DNA of 64,000 bases. It comes from Apiotrichum sp. Y4204. Taxonomy: Eukaryota; Basidiomycota; Tremellomycetes; Trichosporonales; Trichosporonaceae. The stretch is taken from the NCBI GenBank assembly GCA_025531455.1, contig JAMYHL010000036.1, positions 248,001 through 312,000 of the forward strand. The letters are read 5' to 3'. Under the pieces are notes generated by a model. That model was not told the DNA's origin. It saw only the letters and a list, made by a program, of their open reading frames with translations, and did no database searches. The translations under genes were made by a program, and so were the position numbers. The stretch's first letter is position 1; the number at the start of each line of letters is the position of its first letter. Shown here piece after piece: positions 34,804-47,107 of this stretch.

Positions 34804-37800
34804 ATGGACCCGCCCAAGCTGTCGGCAAAGGTCCTGCCAGTCGACGCCTCCGCCTTGGCAGAGTTCAGTGAGAAGAAGTGAGTCTTGTTTACTTCACTCG
34901 CCGATCAACAACAGACGCATATCCTTGTGCTCGTGCTGACACGCAACCCATTTGTGTTTCCTTCTTTACCTCGCGCGTGTGCCTCGTCTTTGCTCGCAAC
35001 GTTCCCCTACCACGACCATGGACCTCATCACCTCGGCTCACCGGCGACTCGTGTACGCACCACCTCAACCTGTGGGCGACGTTGACAGGAGAGTATGGGT
35101 GCCCGATCCCACCGAAGGGTTTCTGGCTGGTTGGGTCAAGTCAGAACCGCCAAGCGGGTCTGCAGGATCTGATGATACTGCCGAGGTCGTTATCACAGCC
35201 ACAAACGAGACACGCACAGTGTCTGTCCACTCCCTCTCTCCAATGAACCCCCCTCAGTTCGACGGTGTCGAGGACATTGCCGAGCTCACCCATCTGAATG
35301 AGGCCAGCGTTGTCAACAACCTGCGGTCGAGATATGGCTCGACAAGTATTTATGTGAGTACCATGTTTATCGTCTTTTGGAACTTCGCGCTAACGCCGCT
35401 CAGACCTATTCTGGGTTAGCAAACGTCCCGCGACACTCAACTAACATGACAGGCTGTTCTTGATTTCCCTCAACCCGTATCGACCGCTCCCCATTTACAC
35501 TCCGAAGATCATCTCGCAGTACCGCAACAAGCGGCGAGAAGAGAACCCTCCTCATATATTCGCCGTCGCGGAGCGGGCATGGCAACAGATTGGAGAGGAA
35601 CGGGAGAGCCAGAGTATTCTCATCACGTGGGTAGATTTGCCCTCGTCATGGAGAGGTCACTACTAACTGCCTCAGGGGAGAATCGGGCGCCGGAAAGACG
35701 GAGAATACGAAGAAGGTCATTCAGTATCTGGCAGCCATTGTCACGTCGTCTGATAGCAACTCGCCGGAGTCATCCGCGCCGACAACCGGGCTGCCACGCT
35801 CGTCGAGTTACAAGGGCAAAGGCGCCGCCGAGATTGACCTCTCGTCTCTCGTTCATGAAGGAGAGCTTGGCTTGCTGGAGCGTCAGATTCTCCAAGCGAA
35901 CCCGATTCTAGAGGCATTCGGAAATGCCCAGACCATGCGCAACAACAACTCGTCGCGTTTCGGCAAGTTTATTCGCATCTTCTTTTCGCCAACTGGTGCC
36001 ATTGCTGGCGCCAACATTGACTGGTACCTTCTCGAGAAGAGCAGGGTCGCCACTCGTGCAACTGGAGAGCGTAGTTTCCATGTGTTCTATCAGCTGCTCC
36101 AGGGTGCAAAGGCAGAAGGCCTCGACGGTGAGTCACACTTGCGCTTCAACCTCTAACAATCTCAGAGTCGCTCCTACTCGACGGTACGGCCGATACCTAC
36201 AACGTTCTCAACAAGACTCGACTCGAGATCGATGGCGTCGACGATCTTGCCGAGTGGAAGGCGCTCAAGGACGCACTGGGTGTTGTCGGTTTTACCACCG
36301 AGGAACAGTTTGAGCTCTTCCGTGTTATCGCGACCATCCTGCACATTGGCAACATTGAGCTGGTCGGAAGTTCGACCGACCAGGCGTTCATGCCGTCCGA
36401 GTCTCAGCCAATTGCTGAACGCGTGTGTCATTTGCTTGGCGTGCCCGTGACCGACTACATGAAGTCGGTTCTATCCCCAAAGGTCCGTGCTGGTCGCGAA
36501 TGGGTCACGCATGCTCGCTCCAAGAAACAAGCTCAGGATGAGCTTGCGGCGCTTTCCAAGTTCATGTACGAGAAGACGTTTGGTGGAATGGTCGAACGTA
36601 TCAACAAGGCCTTGGATCGTCCGAGCACAAAATCGCTGTCCATTGGTGTGCTTGATATCGCGGGTTTCGAAATCTTCGAGGAGAACAGCTACGAGCAACT
36701 TCTCATCAACTTCACCAACGAGAAGCTCCAGCAGTTCTTCAACTTCCACATGTTCACTCTTGAGCAGGAAGAGTACTCTCGCGAAGGCATCAAGTGGGAC
36801 TACGTCAACTTTGGACTCGATCTTCAGCCCACCATCGAGCTTATTGAGAGCACACAGCCTGTCGGTATCCTGTCCTTACTCGATGAGGAGTGCATCATGC
36901 CCAAGGCTACCGACATCACCTTCACCGAGAAGGTTCAAGGCATTTGGGAGCCACCAAAGAATGGCCCCAAGAAACAGCTGCATCCCGGTTCATCCAAATT
37001 CCGCGCTACCCGCTTCAGCCGAGGGTTTGTCGTCAAGCACTATGCCGGCGAGGTCGAGTACGTGACCGAAGGCTGGCTCGGCAAGAACAAGGACCCGGTG
37101 AACGATGCTGTTGCCCGTCTGCTGGCTACATCCTCCGTTCCCTCGATTGCGGCAATGTTCGCCGACTATGCGGAGGACATCAATGCGGGAGCCGCCACCA
37201 AGAGGATCAAGCGTGGTGCCTTCCGCACGGTCGGACAACGTCACAAGGAGCAGCTTGGTCAGCTTATGCAACAGCTGGCGAGCACGCAGCCTCACTTCGT
37301 CCGCTGTATTGTTCCCAACGCGGACAAGAAACCCGGCCGCGTGGAGGTCAACCTCGTCCTTGATCAGCTCCGCTGCAATGGTGTCATCGAAGGTATTCGT
37401 ATTGCTCGTCTCGGTTACCCGAACCGCCTCGCCTTTGCAGAGTTCCGCGCCCGATACGAGGTCCTCGCTCAAGGCGTCATCCCGCAGGGCTACATGGATG
37501 GTCGCAAGGCCGCATCTCTGATAGCCGAAGCTCTCGAGCTGGATAACGACTTTTATGCCATTGGCGCCACCAAGATCTTCTTCAAGGCTGGCATTCTCGC
37601 AGAGCTCGAGGAGCGCCGCGATCTTCTTCTCACCGACATATTCCGCCGTTTCCAGTCTGCGGCGCGGATGCACATCTGTCGCCGCCGCATCAACAAGCTC
37701 ATCAACCGCGCCCAGGCAGTTCGTACTATTCAGCGTAACGCCCGTGCCTATCTCGAGCTCCGCGACTGGCCATGGTGGTCGCTCTACGTCAAAGTCCGCC

Positions 37801-40596
37801 CCCTACTTGCAGCTACTCGCACCGATGCGGAGATGGCTAAGAAGCAGGCCGAACTCACTCTGGCCAAAGAACGTGCTGAGCGCGATGCTGTCGAGAAACG
37901 GAAACTTGAAGATCTCCGCGCTGTGCTCCAGGCCCAGAAGGACAAGGTCGAGAAGGACCTGACTGCGGAGCGGCAGCTGGCTGTTGAGAAGGACGAGCTT
38001 CTGAACCGCTCTAAGGCTGCCGAAGCTCAGCTGATGGAGCGCGTGACGGAGCTCGAGAGTGAGATAGAGAAGCTGGAAGCTCGGCGGGAGGAGGCCGTTG
38101 CAACCAGCGAGAAGCAGGGTGACGACCTTTCGAAGCTACAGAACAAGATCGATCAGCTGTCCGAGCAGGTCCGCTTGCTCGAGAAGGACGGCGCCGAGGC
38201 CCGACAGCGTGAAGCCGATCTCCTTCGCCAATCTAAGGACAAGTCCGAAGCTCACTCGGCGCTCGAAAACGAGAAGATTGAGCTGGCCAAGAAGTTGGAC
38301 GACCTCCTGCGTGGCATGGACGAACGGGAGGAGCAAACTCGTCGTGTCAAGGAGAAGAAGGAAGGCGAGGTGGATGAGCTGCAGAAACTCCTCACAGCGG
38401 AGAAGAAGAAGCTGTAAGTGTTTACTTCCAGTACTGTGCTGACAGTAGTGAGGACACCGTTGCGCAGGTCACTGCTCTCACCACGAATCTCAAGAAACGG
38501 GAGACCGAGCTAAGCGAGGCGCACGAAATGGTCAAGGCACACGAGAAGACCATTGCTGCTAAGCAGGGCGCCCTCAACGATCTTGAAGGCAAGCGTGCGG
38601 CGGCTATCAAAGACAATGAGTCGACGACGGCCGAGAAATCCGCGCTTCAGTCCAAGGTCGCCACACTCCAGGCCGACCTCACCGCACGCAACAAGGAACT
38701 TCAGGCTGAGGCTGCCGAGCGCATCAAGACCCAGAAGGCTCTGGACGAGCTGCGCAAGGCGATGGAGGCCAAGACTTCAGAGGACATCAAGCGCCGAGAG
38801 GCTGAGCGTAGCCGTGAAGCAGAGATGGACGACCTCCGCAAGCAGGTTGCTCAGCTCCAGGAGGCGCAGGAAAAGCAGCGCGAGGCTTCAGTGGCCCTGG
38901 CCAACAAGCTGCGTGGTGATGTGGACGGACTCCGACAACGGCATGCCTCGGCCGAGCGCGAGCTCGCCACGACCAACCAGACCCTCAAGGCCAAGATGTC
39001 CGAGATGGCCAAGCTCGAGGCTTCCGCCGCCGACTTTGTCAAAGCAAGGAAAGCTGTTGAGGCCGACCTGGAAGCTACTCGCGGCGACCTCAAGAACGCC
39101 GAGTCTCAGCTTAAGAACATGACCTCCAAGTGCGAGAACCTCAAGCGAGACATCCAAGACCGTGACGAGAAGTTCGCCGACCTCGAGGACGCCCTCCTTC
39201 CACTCGAGCACGAGCGTGACGCGTTCCGCAAACGCCTCGACCAGACCAGCAACCAGCTCGCACAGGAAATCGCGACACGCCAGAAGCTGCAGAAGAAGGT
39301 CGACAACTCCCAGGTCCAGATCGCCGAGTACCGCAACGAGATACTTGCATACGAGCGCGATCTCGCCCAGGCGATTGGCGACATTAAGGCGCGTGACGAC
39401 GAGATTGCCCTGCTTCGCAGTCGCGAGAACAAGACCATTGTCGAGCACGTCCACGTCCTGGAGTCTGCGAAGAAGATGACCGATCGCCAGCTTGCCGAGC
39501 AAGTTTCCGAGAACAAGCGTCTCAATCTCATTCTCAGGTCGATGGAGACGCACCGCAACCGTCTCCAGGGTGACCTCGAGGACTTGCAGCGCCAGCATGA
39601 GCTGCTCCGGAAGACCAAGAGTCGGGAAGCGCGTGCCGCCCGCGCTTCTCTTGGCCCAGAGGACAAGACTGCTCTTATGAAACTCGAGGAGGAACGCAAG
39701 GCGCGGACCGCCGCGGAGGCCAAGATTGCTTCCCTTGAGCGTGACCTTCAAGACCAGCGTCGCCGCATGTCGACCACAGCCCTTAGCCCCAAGCGCATAG
39801 TCTCTGGTCCGTCAGAGGGCAAGCTGATTCGTGCCCTCGACGAACTCAAGCGCGTGTCCAAGGCCTACGACGACCTGATTACGGAGAACGAGCGACTCAC
39901 CGTCCAGATTGCATCTGGGAGCAAGGCGTCGCCTCGCACCGTTAGCGGAAGCAGGGCTGTGTCTTCCCGCGCCGAGCTCCTCCGTGGACTTCAGCAGTCT
40001 CATGAAGCGCTCGGTCGCGACATGTCCGATCAGCTTCGCCGACTCGACACTGCTCCGCTGACGCCGTCTCGAAGACAGAATAGCGAGTCTCTCCCTGCCC
40101 CGAGTGTGGATGCAAAGCGCATGCGCAACCTCGAGGCTGAGATTGCCGGTCTTCGGCAGCAGCTCCTCGACGAGCGCGAGGAGAAGGAGTTTATCTACGA
40201 GCGACTTGCAGAGCAGCAGAACGGAGGTTCAAAAGGCAAGCGCTCGGCCTTTCCTTGTGAGTTACCGGGGGCATGTCAGCTGACCACAGTTGAACAGGCA
40301 ATGTACTCCCACTTCCGTCTAAAAGCCAAGTCGCTTCGTTCTCAACTGGACCAGTGAGTAGTGTGAGGGTGTGTGGCGCTCCGCTGGAGACTTTGGGCGT
40401 CTGTTTGTACACTTCCCGCTGACAGCCAAGCTGGCTCACAATGGAGGACCTGAATAATAACGCCAACAACGGCAAACTCACCCCGCATTCGACTGGAGGG
40501 AGCACCGTGCCGTTCGCCGAGGATGTGCAGAAGCTGAGCAAACTGTTGAGCCAGCTCGATCCGGAGTCGTCGCCAATCCCGCCGCGGATGAGCTAA
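34804..40596 (+). CDS. MYO1: class II myosin heavy chain
   Basis: Exons are 34804..34877, 35089..35353, 35404..35414, 35453..35626, 35676..36127, 36166..38413, 38449..40256, 40290..40353 and 40431..40596, giving 1,753 residues. Domains in order: SH3-like start ([15 protein letters not shown]), motor with P-loop GESGAGKT at 176-183, switch [11 protein letters not shown], switch II DIAGFE at about 489, and the actin-binding [10 protein letters not shown] region. Two IQ-like repeats follow at 820-870, then a coiled coil to about 1690 and a short non-helical tail. This is the cytokinetic-ring myosin (Myo1 of budding yeast, Myo2 of fission yeast). Exon 3 is only 11 nt. Loop 1 carries an insertion of about 40 residues. 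Two acceptors (exons 2 and 7) have in-frame alternatives 3 nt apart. Confidence 0.95.
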
Positions 40597-40979
40597 TGAA
40601 CCTCCGACCTGCGATACGCCATCGACGTCATCTTGTCGGAGGATCTCCGGACAAGTGATACACGAACAACCATTGCATTCTTCACGTCTTCATTCCCGTT
40701 GTGCCTTTTTGATCGATTCCTATTCCTGTCTGCTATTTAGTGGTTGTGTAGCCTGTGCAACGCAGCATCTGTGCAGTAGTGCAGCGACACGAACAATGAC
40801 ATGTACAGTATCTGTTACGCCGATGCAGTCCGCGAGAGAAGCCACCGTACCGGGACGATGGACATCTCACTTTGTCTTGACTTCTTCGATTTGAATTTGC
40901 TCATCTTCACCCTCTCCCTCCTTCTTTGCAACTACAAACGTTGGTCTCGGATAAGCCGCGAGTCAAGCTGCGAGTAGCC
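40597..40979. other. intergenic, convergent 3' ends
   Basis: Space for the 3' UTRs of the myosin gene and of the small mitochondrial protein gene; nothing else seen. Confidence 0.6.
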
Positions 40980-41558
40980 TTACTTGCCGAGGGCGTCCTT
41001 CGCCTGCAGTGTGAGCGGTTTCCCAGAGCCTCTGATTCTCAAACCACGCACCTTCTTCTCCAGCTCCTCTGCCTTGTTGCCAACAGCGCTCACGGCCTGG
41101 TGCGCCTTGTTCTCGGCCTTGGCCGACTCGGACTTGCCAGCGAACATGTAGTACGCGAGGCCGGCGACGGCCGCGCCGCCAATGACGTAGACGGGGGTGT
41201 CTGTGGTCAGGGGAGGGGCACTTGTGGCCTACGCTGGCCGGAAGCCAGTGACGACAGTGACGGCCTGCGTGTAGCGGATAGATGGCCGGATGCCAGGTTG
41301 CCAGCTTGCCATGGCTCAGGTAGGTGGAGGACGGGACTCACTGTCGGGCTTCTTTCCCAGTCCGGGCGGCTTGCCGCCCGTAGGGGGGACGGCGCCGCCG
41401 GGGGGGATGCCGCCGGTAGGCGGGCCGCCTCCGGGGGGAAGGCCGCCGGTGGCGTATGTGCGGCGCTGCTGTTAGCCTGCTGTGGTGAAGTGGGGGTTGG
41501 GGGTGCTCACGGCCTGGGCGAAGGTGCGGGTGCGGGCGGCACGAAGGACGGGGAACAT
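40980..41558 (-). CDS. small mitochondrial membrane protein of unknown function
   Basis: Exons are 41558..41511, 41465..41342, 41200..41052 and 41003..40980, giving 114 residues. The start MFPVLRAARTRTFAQA joined to RRTYATGG is a classical mitochondrial presequence: Arg-rich, amphipathic, no acidic residues. A Gly/Pro repeat region (PPGGGPPTGG type) follows, then one membrane span (VYVIGGAAVAGLAYYMFAG) and a charged helix ending in KAKDALGK. I do not recognise the family. Organisation suggests an inner- or outer-membrane anchored protein with a short coiled-coil tail. The last intron (45 nt) is in frame, so an alternative form with 15 extra residues is possible. A TATATAA box lies 68 bp upstream of the start. 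Confidence 0.72.
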
Positions 41559-41625
41559 TGTGGTGGAGATGTAGTGAGGTGGTGGGTCTAATGGATACAA
41601 CAGAGGCAAGCGGGGCGCGAGGGTA

Positions 41626-41632
41626 TTATATA
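41626..41632 (-). promoter_or_regulatory. TATA box of the small mitochondrial protein gene
   Basis: TATATAA on the minus strand, 68-74 bp upstream of the start codon, in otherwise GC-rich DNA. Confidence 0.55.
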
Positions 41633-43280
41633 GCGTGCAGCCTGACGACGGAGAGAACCGTGAGAGCCATCCATGCTAGCCTTTGCCCCAATGACCCAAT
41701 GACCTATGATCCTATGACCTTGGGTATCGGAGTTCGAGGTCTGGGGGTATGACGGGGTTGCTGTCTGTTGCTGGCCATCTGTCTCGATGCTGCTGCGGCC
41801 GAGTATGTCCGCACGGGGTGGGTGGTGCAGCGAGACCAGGCGAGGCGAATGACGAGGAACGTGCACAGTTAGCTGCCTGGGAACGGCCGGAACGGCCCAG
41901 GAGAGAGTTCCCGGTATGCGCGCTATGAGAGCTTTACATTGCCTACAGAGCTCGCTGCCCCGGTCTCGGTCATTGATGTCATACACGTTTGGCAAACACG
42001 TTTGTGGAATGTGGCCCCCGTTCCTATGACACCCGGCACCAAGGCTCGGTCTGTTTCCATAAGGCCCACCCACACTGTATCCCAGTTCCCAGAAGGAGAT
42101 TACCGCGCAGAGAAGCACATCGAAACGCCTCGCACATGGCTCGACGTCAGCAGCGCGCGGTGTGACGTCGAGTTGTCTGAGAACAACAACAACAACATCA
42201 TCAGTAGTGGGGCAGTGACACAAAAACAGGCACAGCTACAGTGGGTCCATCCTGTCGTGGGGGGTTCGTCACACTTGCCGCCGGCAGTGGCACCCACCCC
42301 CGTCCACCGTATCCGAAGTGGCCGAGAGCCGAGAGGGCGCGAGAGTAGCGCGCCGCTGCATTGGTTGTGCACAGTCCCATCGAGTGCGCCTCAGTGATGC
42401 AACTGACGACCCAGCAGCACTGGAGCGGTGCGGTGAGCTGCTGTTAGCTGCTGCTGGTCACCAGCAGCTCGTACCTTTGCTGCTGTCTCCACGATTCCAT
42501 TCGTCTCCACATCTCCATTCGCCTACTCTACTTTGTTTTCCGGACAAGCAAACGGGAATCACATCAGGAGGTCTGGAGTTGGGAAACTGGAGCTCTGGAG
42601 TGCGAGGTACCGCGACGCAGAGGCACAAGTGAAAGGAGCGCAGGAGGCGTTTGGTCCGGACGTATGGATCATCGCTGCGATCGATCAGTCCCCTTGTGCG
42701 TCCACGGACCAAACCTCTCTGTAGCTATCTACAGTAGATATCTGTAGCAGCTTTTGCCAAAGCTGCAAACCTCCCTGTGCTCAAGATACATCATCGGCTG
42801 GATTGCGACGTGCGATTTGAGTATTATACCTCTTGCGCGTCTGCTCGTGAGTTCTATGACTCGTCCAAGGCGACTGTTCTGTTGCTGTAGAGTCCTGCGT
42901 TGTGAGGATCAAACGGCAGCGAAAAGCGAATAATGCTGTCACCGTACAGTATCCTCCGGCGCTCTGGTCGCAGTTGTCTGGCTCGAGGCCACGGGAACTC
43001 GAGTGCGGCAACAGACACACACTCACAGTCGCACACACCGCCATCTGGCCAGCGCACAGACGTCCTCAACAACGGGGCACCCGGGATATGCGGGGCCTGC
43101 GGGGCGTCTGCAGACGTCTGCAGGGCACGAGCACCGCGGTGGGAAAAGGTCCAAGTGAAGAGGATCTGTCGTGCACGCCGCCCTGTGCTTCTTTGTCGAT
43201 ACATCCGTCTCTGACTCACCTGCTCTCCACACTCACGACCAGCCGGCACGCACTGGGCACTCGCAACAAGTACATAAAAG

Positions 43281-43286
43281 TATAAG
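43281..43286 (+). promoter_or_regulatory. TATA-like element of the cysteine-rich protein gene
   Basis: TATAAG preceded by CATAAAAG, 56-61 bp upstream of the start codon. Confidence 0.4.
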
Positions 43287-43341
43287 TGCACACTGATTCA
43301 GGTCGTCTTTCTACATTTCTCAAACCGCCGTCATCTCGACC

Positions 43342-43750
43342 ATGGACCAGCGCTGTCCCCTCTGCGGCAAGCCGACGAACGCGACCTCGCTCATGCAAGC
43401 CGCGTGGGGATACTGCAAAGCGTGTGAGTTATTAATAACAGGGGAGACAGCGGGAAGCTATACGCCATTCGCGCTGACACCCAGGCAGCCCTCGGTGCCA
43501 TTTCTGCGAGTGCATCACGTACAACCTCTCCGGCATCTGTCCCGAGTGCGGTGGCGAGGCGCGCAAACAGACGCAGTTGCTCCCCTACCCGATGCTGGGG
43601 CCGACGTGGATCCCACCCCCCACACCGAATCCTGCACTCACGCGCTGGCCACAACCAGCTCTGCGGGCCCCGCGGCTCCGCGCCGCGCCAGGCGGTCCCC
43701 CGCCCGGATTCTTTTTCGAGTTCCTGCTGGATGCTTTGAGAGCACGCTAG
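43342..43750 (+). CDS. small cysteine-rich (zinc-ribbon-like) protein
   Basis: Exons are 43342..43423 and 43485..43750, giving 115 residues. The first 60 residues hold four close cysteine pairs: CPLC, CKAC across the splice junction, CHFCEC and CPEC. These should bind one or two zinc ions. The rest is Pro/Arg-rich (PTWIPPPTPNP), ending in GFFFEFLLDALRAR. I know no named family with this arrangement. Splicing restores the second Cys pair exactly, which supports the exon chain. It could be a DNA-, RNA- or protein-binding ribbon. Confidence is moderate because the gene is short. Confidence 0.62.
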
Positions 43751-44525
43751 GAGGGAACGGGCAACGGGTTTTGCTGATCCGAGGTGAGGGTGGGATGACT
43801 GCTCGTTGCAATGAGCTGTGGTACTGACCAAGAGCAGGTCTCTCGTGATCTCGGCGTGTGGATCTCTTCAGAATTCCATGTATGTATAGGAGGGGCGGAG
43901 ACCGATGCGACAGAAGAATGACCATGTCTTGTGTTCCCCCAAGCGTTCCCTTTAAGAGACATCTCGATTTCCGAAAATTATCTGTAACGGATTTGGGAAG
44001 GTGTTTGCACGCACTACGGAGCTCCTTGCTTCAGCGCGCCAACGTGTTCGTCAAGTCTCCTCTAGCTCCAGTGTTCGAGCCCCACCAGAGTCTCACGACT
44101 TTGCGCTTGGTCTTACGCTCTGGTAATCACCCTGGTTTGGGGCCCCGCAAGGGGCTTCTGGCAGGCCGGCAACGGATCAGCCAGGCCAGGGTGGCATTGG
44201 CGCTTACAAGAGGATTGGACTACGAATGGCTGCGCAGAGCAAGCCGGGCAGACACCAACTTTTTGGGTGGTGACGAGCGCGGAGCGCGACGCGAGTGCTC
44301 GAGTGCGAATGATGTGTCACTGGACGCTGGACGCGGGTCGCGCAGTCCGCATAGCCGGTCTGGAGGGCCTTAACTTTCTCATCCTCATTAAGATGAGTCG
44401 CGAGTCGTGCTTGTGTGTTTATTGGGTTCAACAGACAGTCATTCATACAAGTAACGACAGAGATGCCACTGCAATCTACCATCTTATCTATCTATCTAGC
44501 TACCTATCTGCTACTACTCTACCAC
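43751..44525. other. intergenic, convergent 3' ends
   Basis: Lies between the stop codons of the cysteine-rich gene and ADH. A 171-codon plus-strand frame shows no family resemblance. A TATC/CTAC short-repeat patch lies near 44485-44515. Confidence 0.55.
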
Positions 44526-45693
44526 TTAGTTCATAAGGACGTAGCGGTACCTGGCCTTGCCAGAGTGCATGTCCTGGACTGCCTGGGTGGCCTCGCTCAT
44601 CGGGCGCTTCTCGATCCAGGTGCGCACGCCCTTCTCGACGGCGAGGTCAAGCATCTCGCGGAGCTCCTCCGGCGAGCCGATAAGCGAGCCGGTGATGCTC
44701 TTGCCGAGGAGTGCCCATCCGCCGGGAGGCACGCCGCCCTCGGGAAGACCGACGACGATGAGGTTACCGCGCGGCTTCAGGAGCGGGAGGTACAGCTCCT
44801 GGAGCGGCATGTCGTCCTGGAACGAGGTGCACAGGATGATGTCGAACGTGTTGCGGTGCTCGGCGAGCGCGGCCTTGGGGTCCTTGGTCGCGACTGCTGT
44901 CAGTATCAGAAACTCAGAAGTGGTAGCTTACCAAAGCCCTTGGCACCGAGCTTCTCGGCGTCTGCGCGCTTGCTGTCCGAGTGGGAGATGGCATAGGTGT
45001 CCGCGCCGAGGGCCGCCGCAAACTGAACGCCGAGGTGGCCGAGACCGCCAATACCAACAATGCCGACCTTCTTACCCGGACCGGCGCCGTACTTCTTCAG
45101 CGGAGAAAAGGTGGTCACACCGGCACAGAGCATCGGCGCGGCAGTGGCAGAGTCGAGCTCATCGGGGATGCGCACGGCAAAGTGCCCGGGGCCCTGGTAG
45201 TAGTCGGCGTACCCGCCCTGGGTGTACGGCTGGGTCGCATCGCCCGTCTTGCCCTGGTACGTCCCGCAGTTTCCGTTCAGGCAGTAGTTTTCGAGATTGT
45301 TCTTGCAGTTGTCGCACTTGCGGCACGAGCCGCACTGCGCGCCAAAGCCGACACGGTCGCCGACCTTGTGGGTCGTGTTGCCGCCCGCGCGCACCACCTT
45401 GCCGACAATCTCGTGGCCCACAATCGCGGGGAAGTTGTTGTGCTCCTGCCAGCCGCAGGTGATCGTGTGGACGTCAGACTGCGGTTAGTACTGTGAAATG
45501 TTATTTGAGGCGGATCCGCGTCCTGCCTCGCTCCACTCACACCACAAATACCGCAGCACTCGATCTCGACCACGACGTCGTCCTCGGTGAACGCGCGCGG
45601 CGTGTAGCTGTGCGGGCGGAGGTCAAACTTGCCCTCGACCTGCTTCTCCATGGCCGCCTGGCCAGTGTACTGCTTGGGGATGTCGGTCGTCAT
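44526..45693 (-). CDS. zinc-dependent alcohol dehydrogenase, ADH6/cinnamyl-alcohol type
   Basis: Exons are 45693..45541, 45478..44932 and 44893..44526, giving 355 residues. Catalytic-zinc ligands lie in CGICGSD and VGHEIVG; structural-zinc cysteines lie in CGSCRKCDNCKNNLENYC. The Rossmann nucleotide loop is GIVGIGGLGHLG, followed by SHSDSKRADAEKLGA, whose Ser and Lys/Arg are typical of NADPH-preferring members. The layout matches yeast Adh6/Adh7, which reduce cinnamaldehyde, aliphatic and other aldehydes in the cytosol. The start MTTDIPKQYTGQA is well placed behind an AATAAATA element 79 bp upstream. The third exon uses the second AG of CAGCAG. Confidence 0.93.
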
Positions 45694-47107
45694 TGTTTAG
45701 AGTGATGGGGGGTAGGGGATCAATTCTTGTGGATCTTTGGTCTTGAGTTCTTGAGATGCCTTCAAGGCCGCTATTTATTCCTTACAGGAGAGCGGAGAGC
45801 GGAGAATGCGCAGTCTGATCGAAGAGCTCTGACGTTGCTGAAGCCTTGGCCGTAGGCCAACATTTTGTTTATTTTTTTCTGTTGTGCTCATCTGCGTCTT
45901 ATTTTTTTGGACTCTTTTTTTCAGTGGCAACCACTCAACCTCCACATCAAACCTCCACTCCTCCACTGGCGATAAGCGATCCGCCGACGTGGTCCAACGA
46001 GCGCTGACTGATGACGCTGCGCAGGAACTGAGCGCTAGCGCGCCGCCGCCGCCGCCGCTGCGCCGAAGCCGTGCAGAACGGAGCGCGAGCGAGTGCGGCC
46101 CTGAGACTCCACCTCATGTCCGCTGTACGGCCGTTAGCTGGAATCGGCGCCGTGCGACGTGATGGACCTTGGCACTACGTCATCGACGGTCTCGATCTCG
46201 TTTTTTTTTTTTTTCTTTGCGAGAATGTCAACGGCGCCCATGGATGCCTGGTGTTGACAACGCCGTCGGCGATCACCTGGCTTATCAATCGGACTAAATC
46301 CGGCTGTTGGCCCCTACGGTGCCCAAGGGTGCTTCCTATCCTGCGCGCAGCATTCTATATATGCCTCGCTGCGTACCCAGATAGAAGCGGACGTGACTAC
46401 CCAGGAAGGTATGATCAGCGTTATCTCATCACGGGGAGAGGTTGTGACGCAGCAGCTCCACTACGGGCTAAGGGGTATCTACAGATCCAGCCCACACTGG
46501 GCCTATTAGCGTATTGAACTCCCTGAGGAGTTGACCCATGCTGCATGTACTTGATGGAAGAGCACCAACTCTCAGAGAACGGGGGTATGAGTGGACGTGT
46601 GGACGTGGCTCGTGGCACTACCTGCCACATGCGTTTCGCCACACAGGGATCGACGCGGAGCCTCATCTCTTAAACCTCCCTCTCGCGCCTCTCGCAATCG
46701 CACCTAACTCTCCACGGCAATGTGCTCACTGGTCTCAAGCGCTCAGAGATCTCCCGCCTTTGGTGACAGTCTGGCTGGCCTTGCCCGGATACCTTTTTGG
46801 GGCAAGCGACTGGCGGCCAGCATGCGTCCTACCGCATCGCACAGGTGTTCGTGACTCGGGCACAACTGACCGGTGCGACAAACTCACCCCAACTGACTTT
46901 GACAACAAACTTTGGGATATACGAGTCCCGTCACCACTGGCATAACGGGTCTCGAGAAATCGCGGCATTATATCATCACGACTGTACAATACAAGATTTG
47001 GGCGACAGCCAGGCCGGACTGGACATCGCCGTGACGCGCAGTGTATCGCGGGCACGGTGACGGTGGTGCACGACGCCGTACACCCGGATGGTCAGCGACT
47101 GAGACGT
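45694..47107. other. intergenic, 1.4 kb, with a poly-T run
   Basis: It holds the ADH promoter and the 3' side of the beta-sandwich domain gene. A run of 14 T lies at 46201-46214. No frame with family resemblance and no tRNA recognised. Confidence 0.55.
45772..45779 (-). promoter_or_regulatory. TATA-like element of the ADH gene
   Basis: AATAAATA on the minus strand, 79-86 bp upstream of the ADH start codon. Confidence 0.4.

Larger units (their letters stand above)
41559..43341. other. divergent intergenic region, 1.8 kb
   Basis: It holds the promoters of the two small flanking genes. A 211-codon minus-strand frame at 41588-42223 overlaps the TATA box and has no domain, so it is not called. 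No RNA gene recognised. Confidence 0.55.

Noticed and set aside
41588..42223. 211-codon minus-strand frame with several Cys residues
   Set aside because: It overlaps the TATA box and start region of the small mitochondrial gene and shows no domain.
44040..44090. Possible tRNA T-arm (GTTCGAGCC) on the plus strand
   Set aside because: The flanking bases do not pair into a T stem, and no acceptor, D or anticodon arm can be built around it.
46201..46214. Run of 14 T as a Pol III terminator
   Set aside because: No A/B-box pair or foldable RNA found upstream within a few hundred bases; more likely a homopolymer tract in the ADH promoter region.
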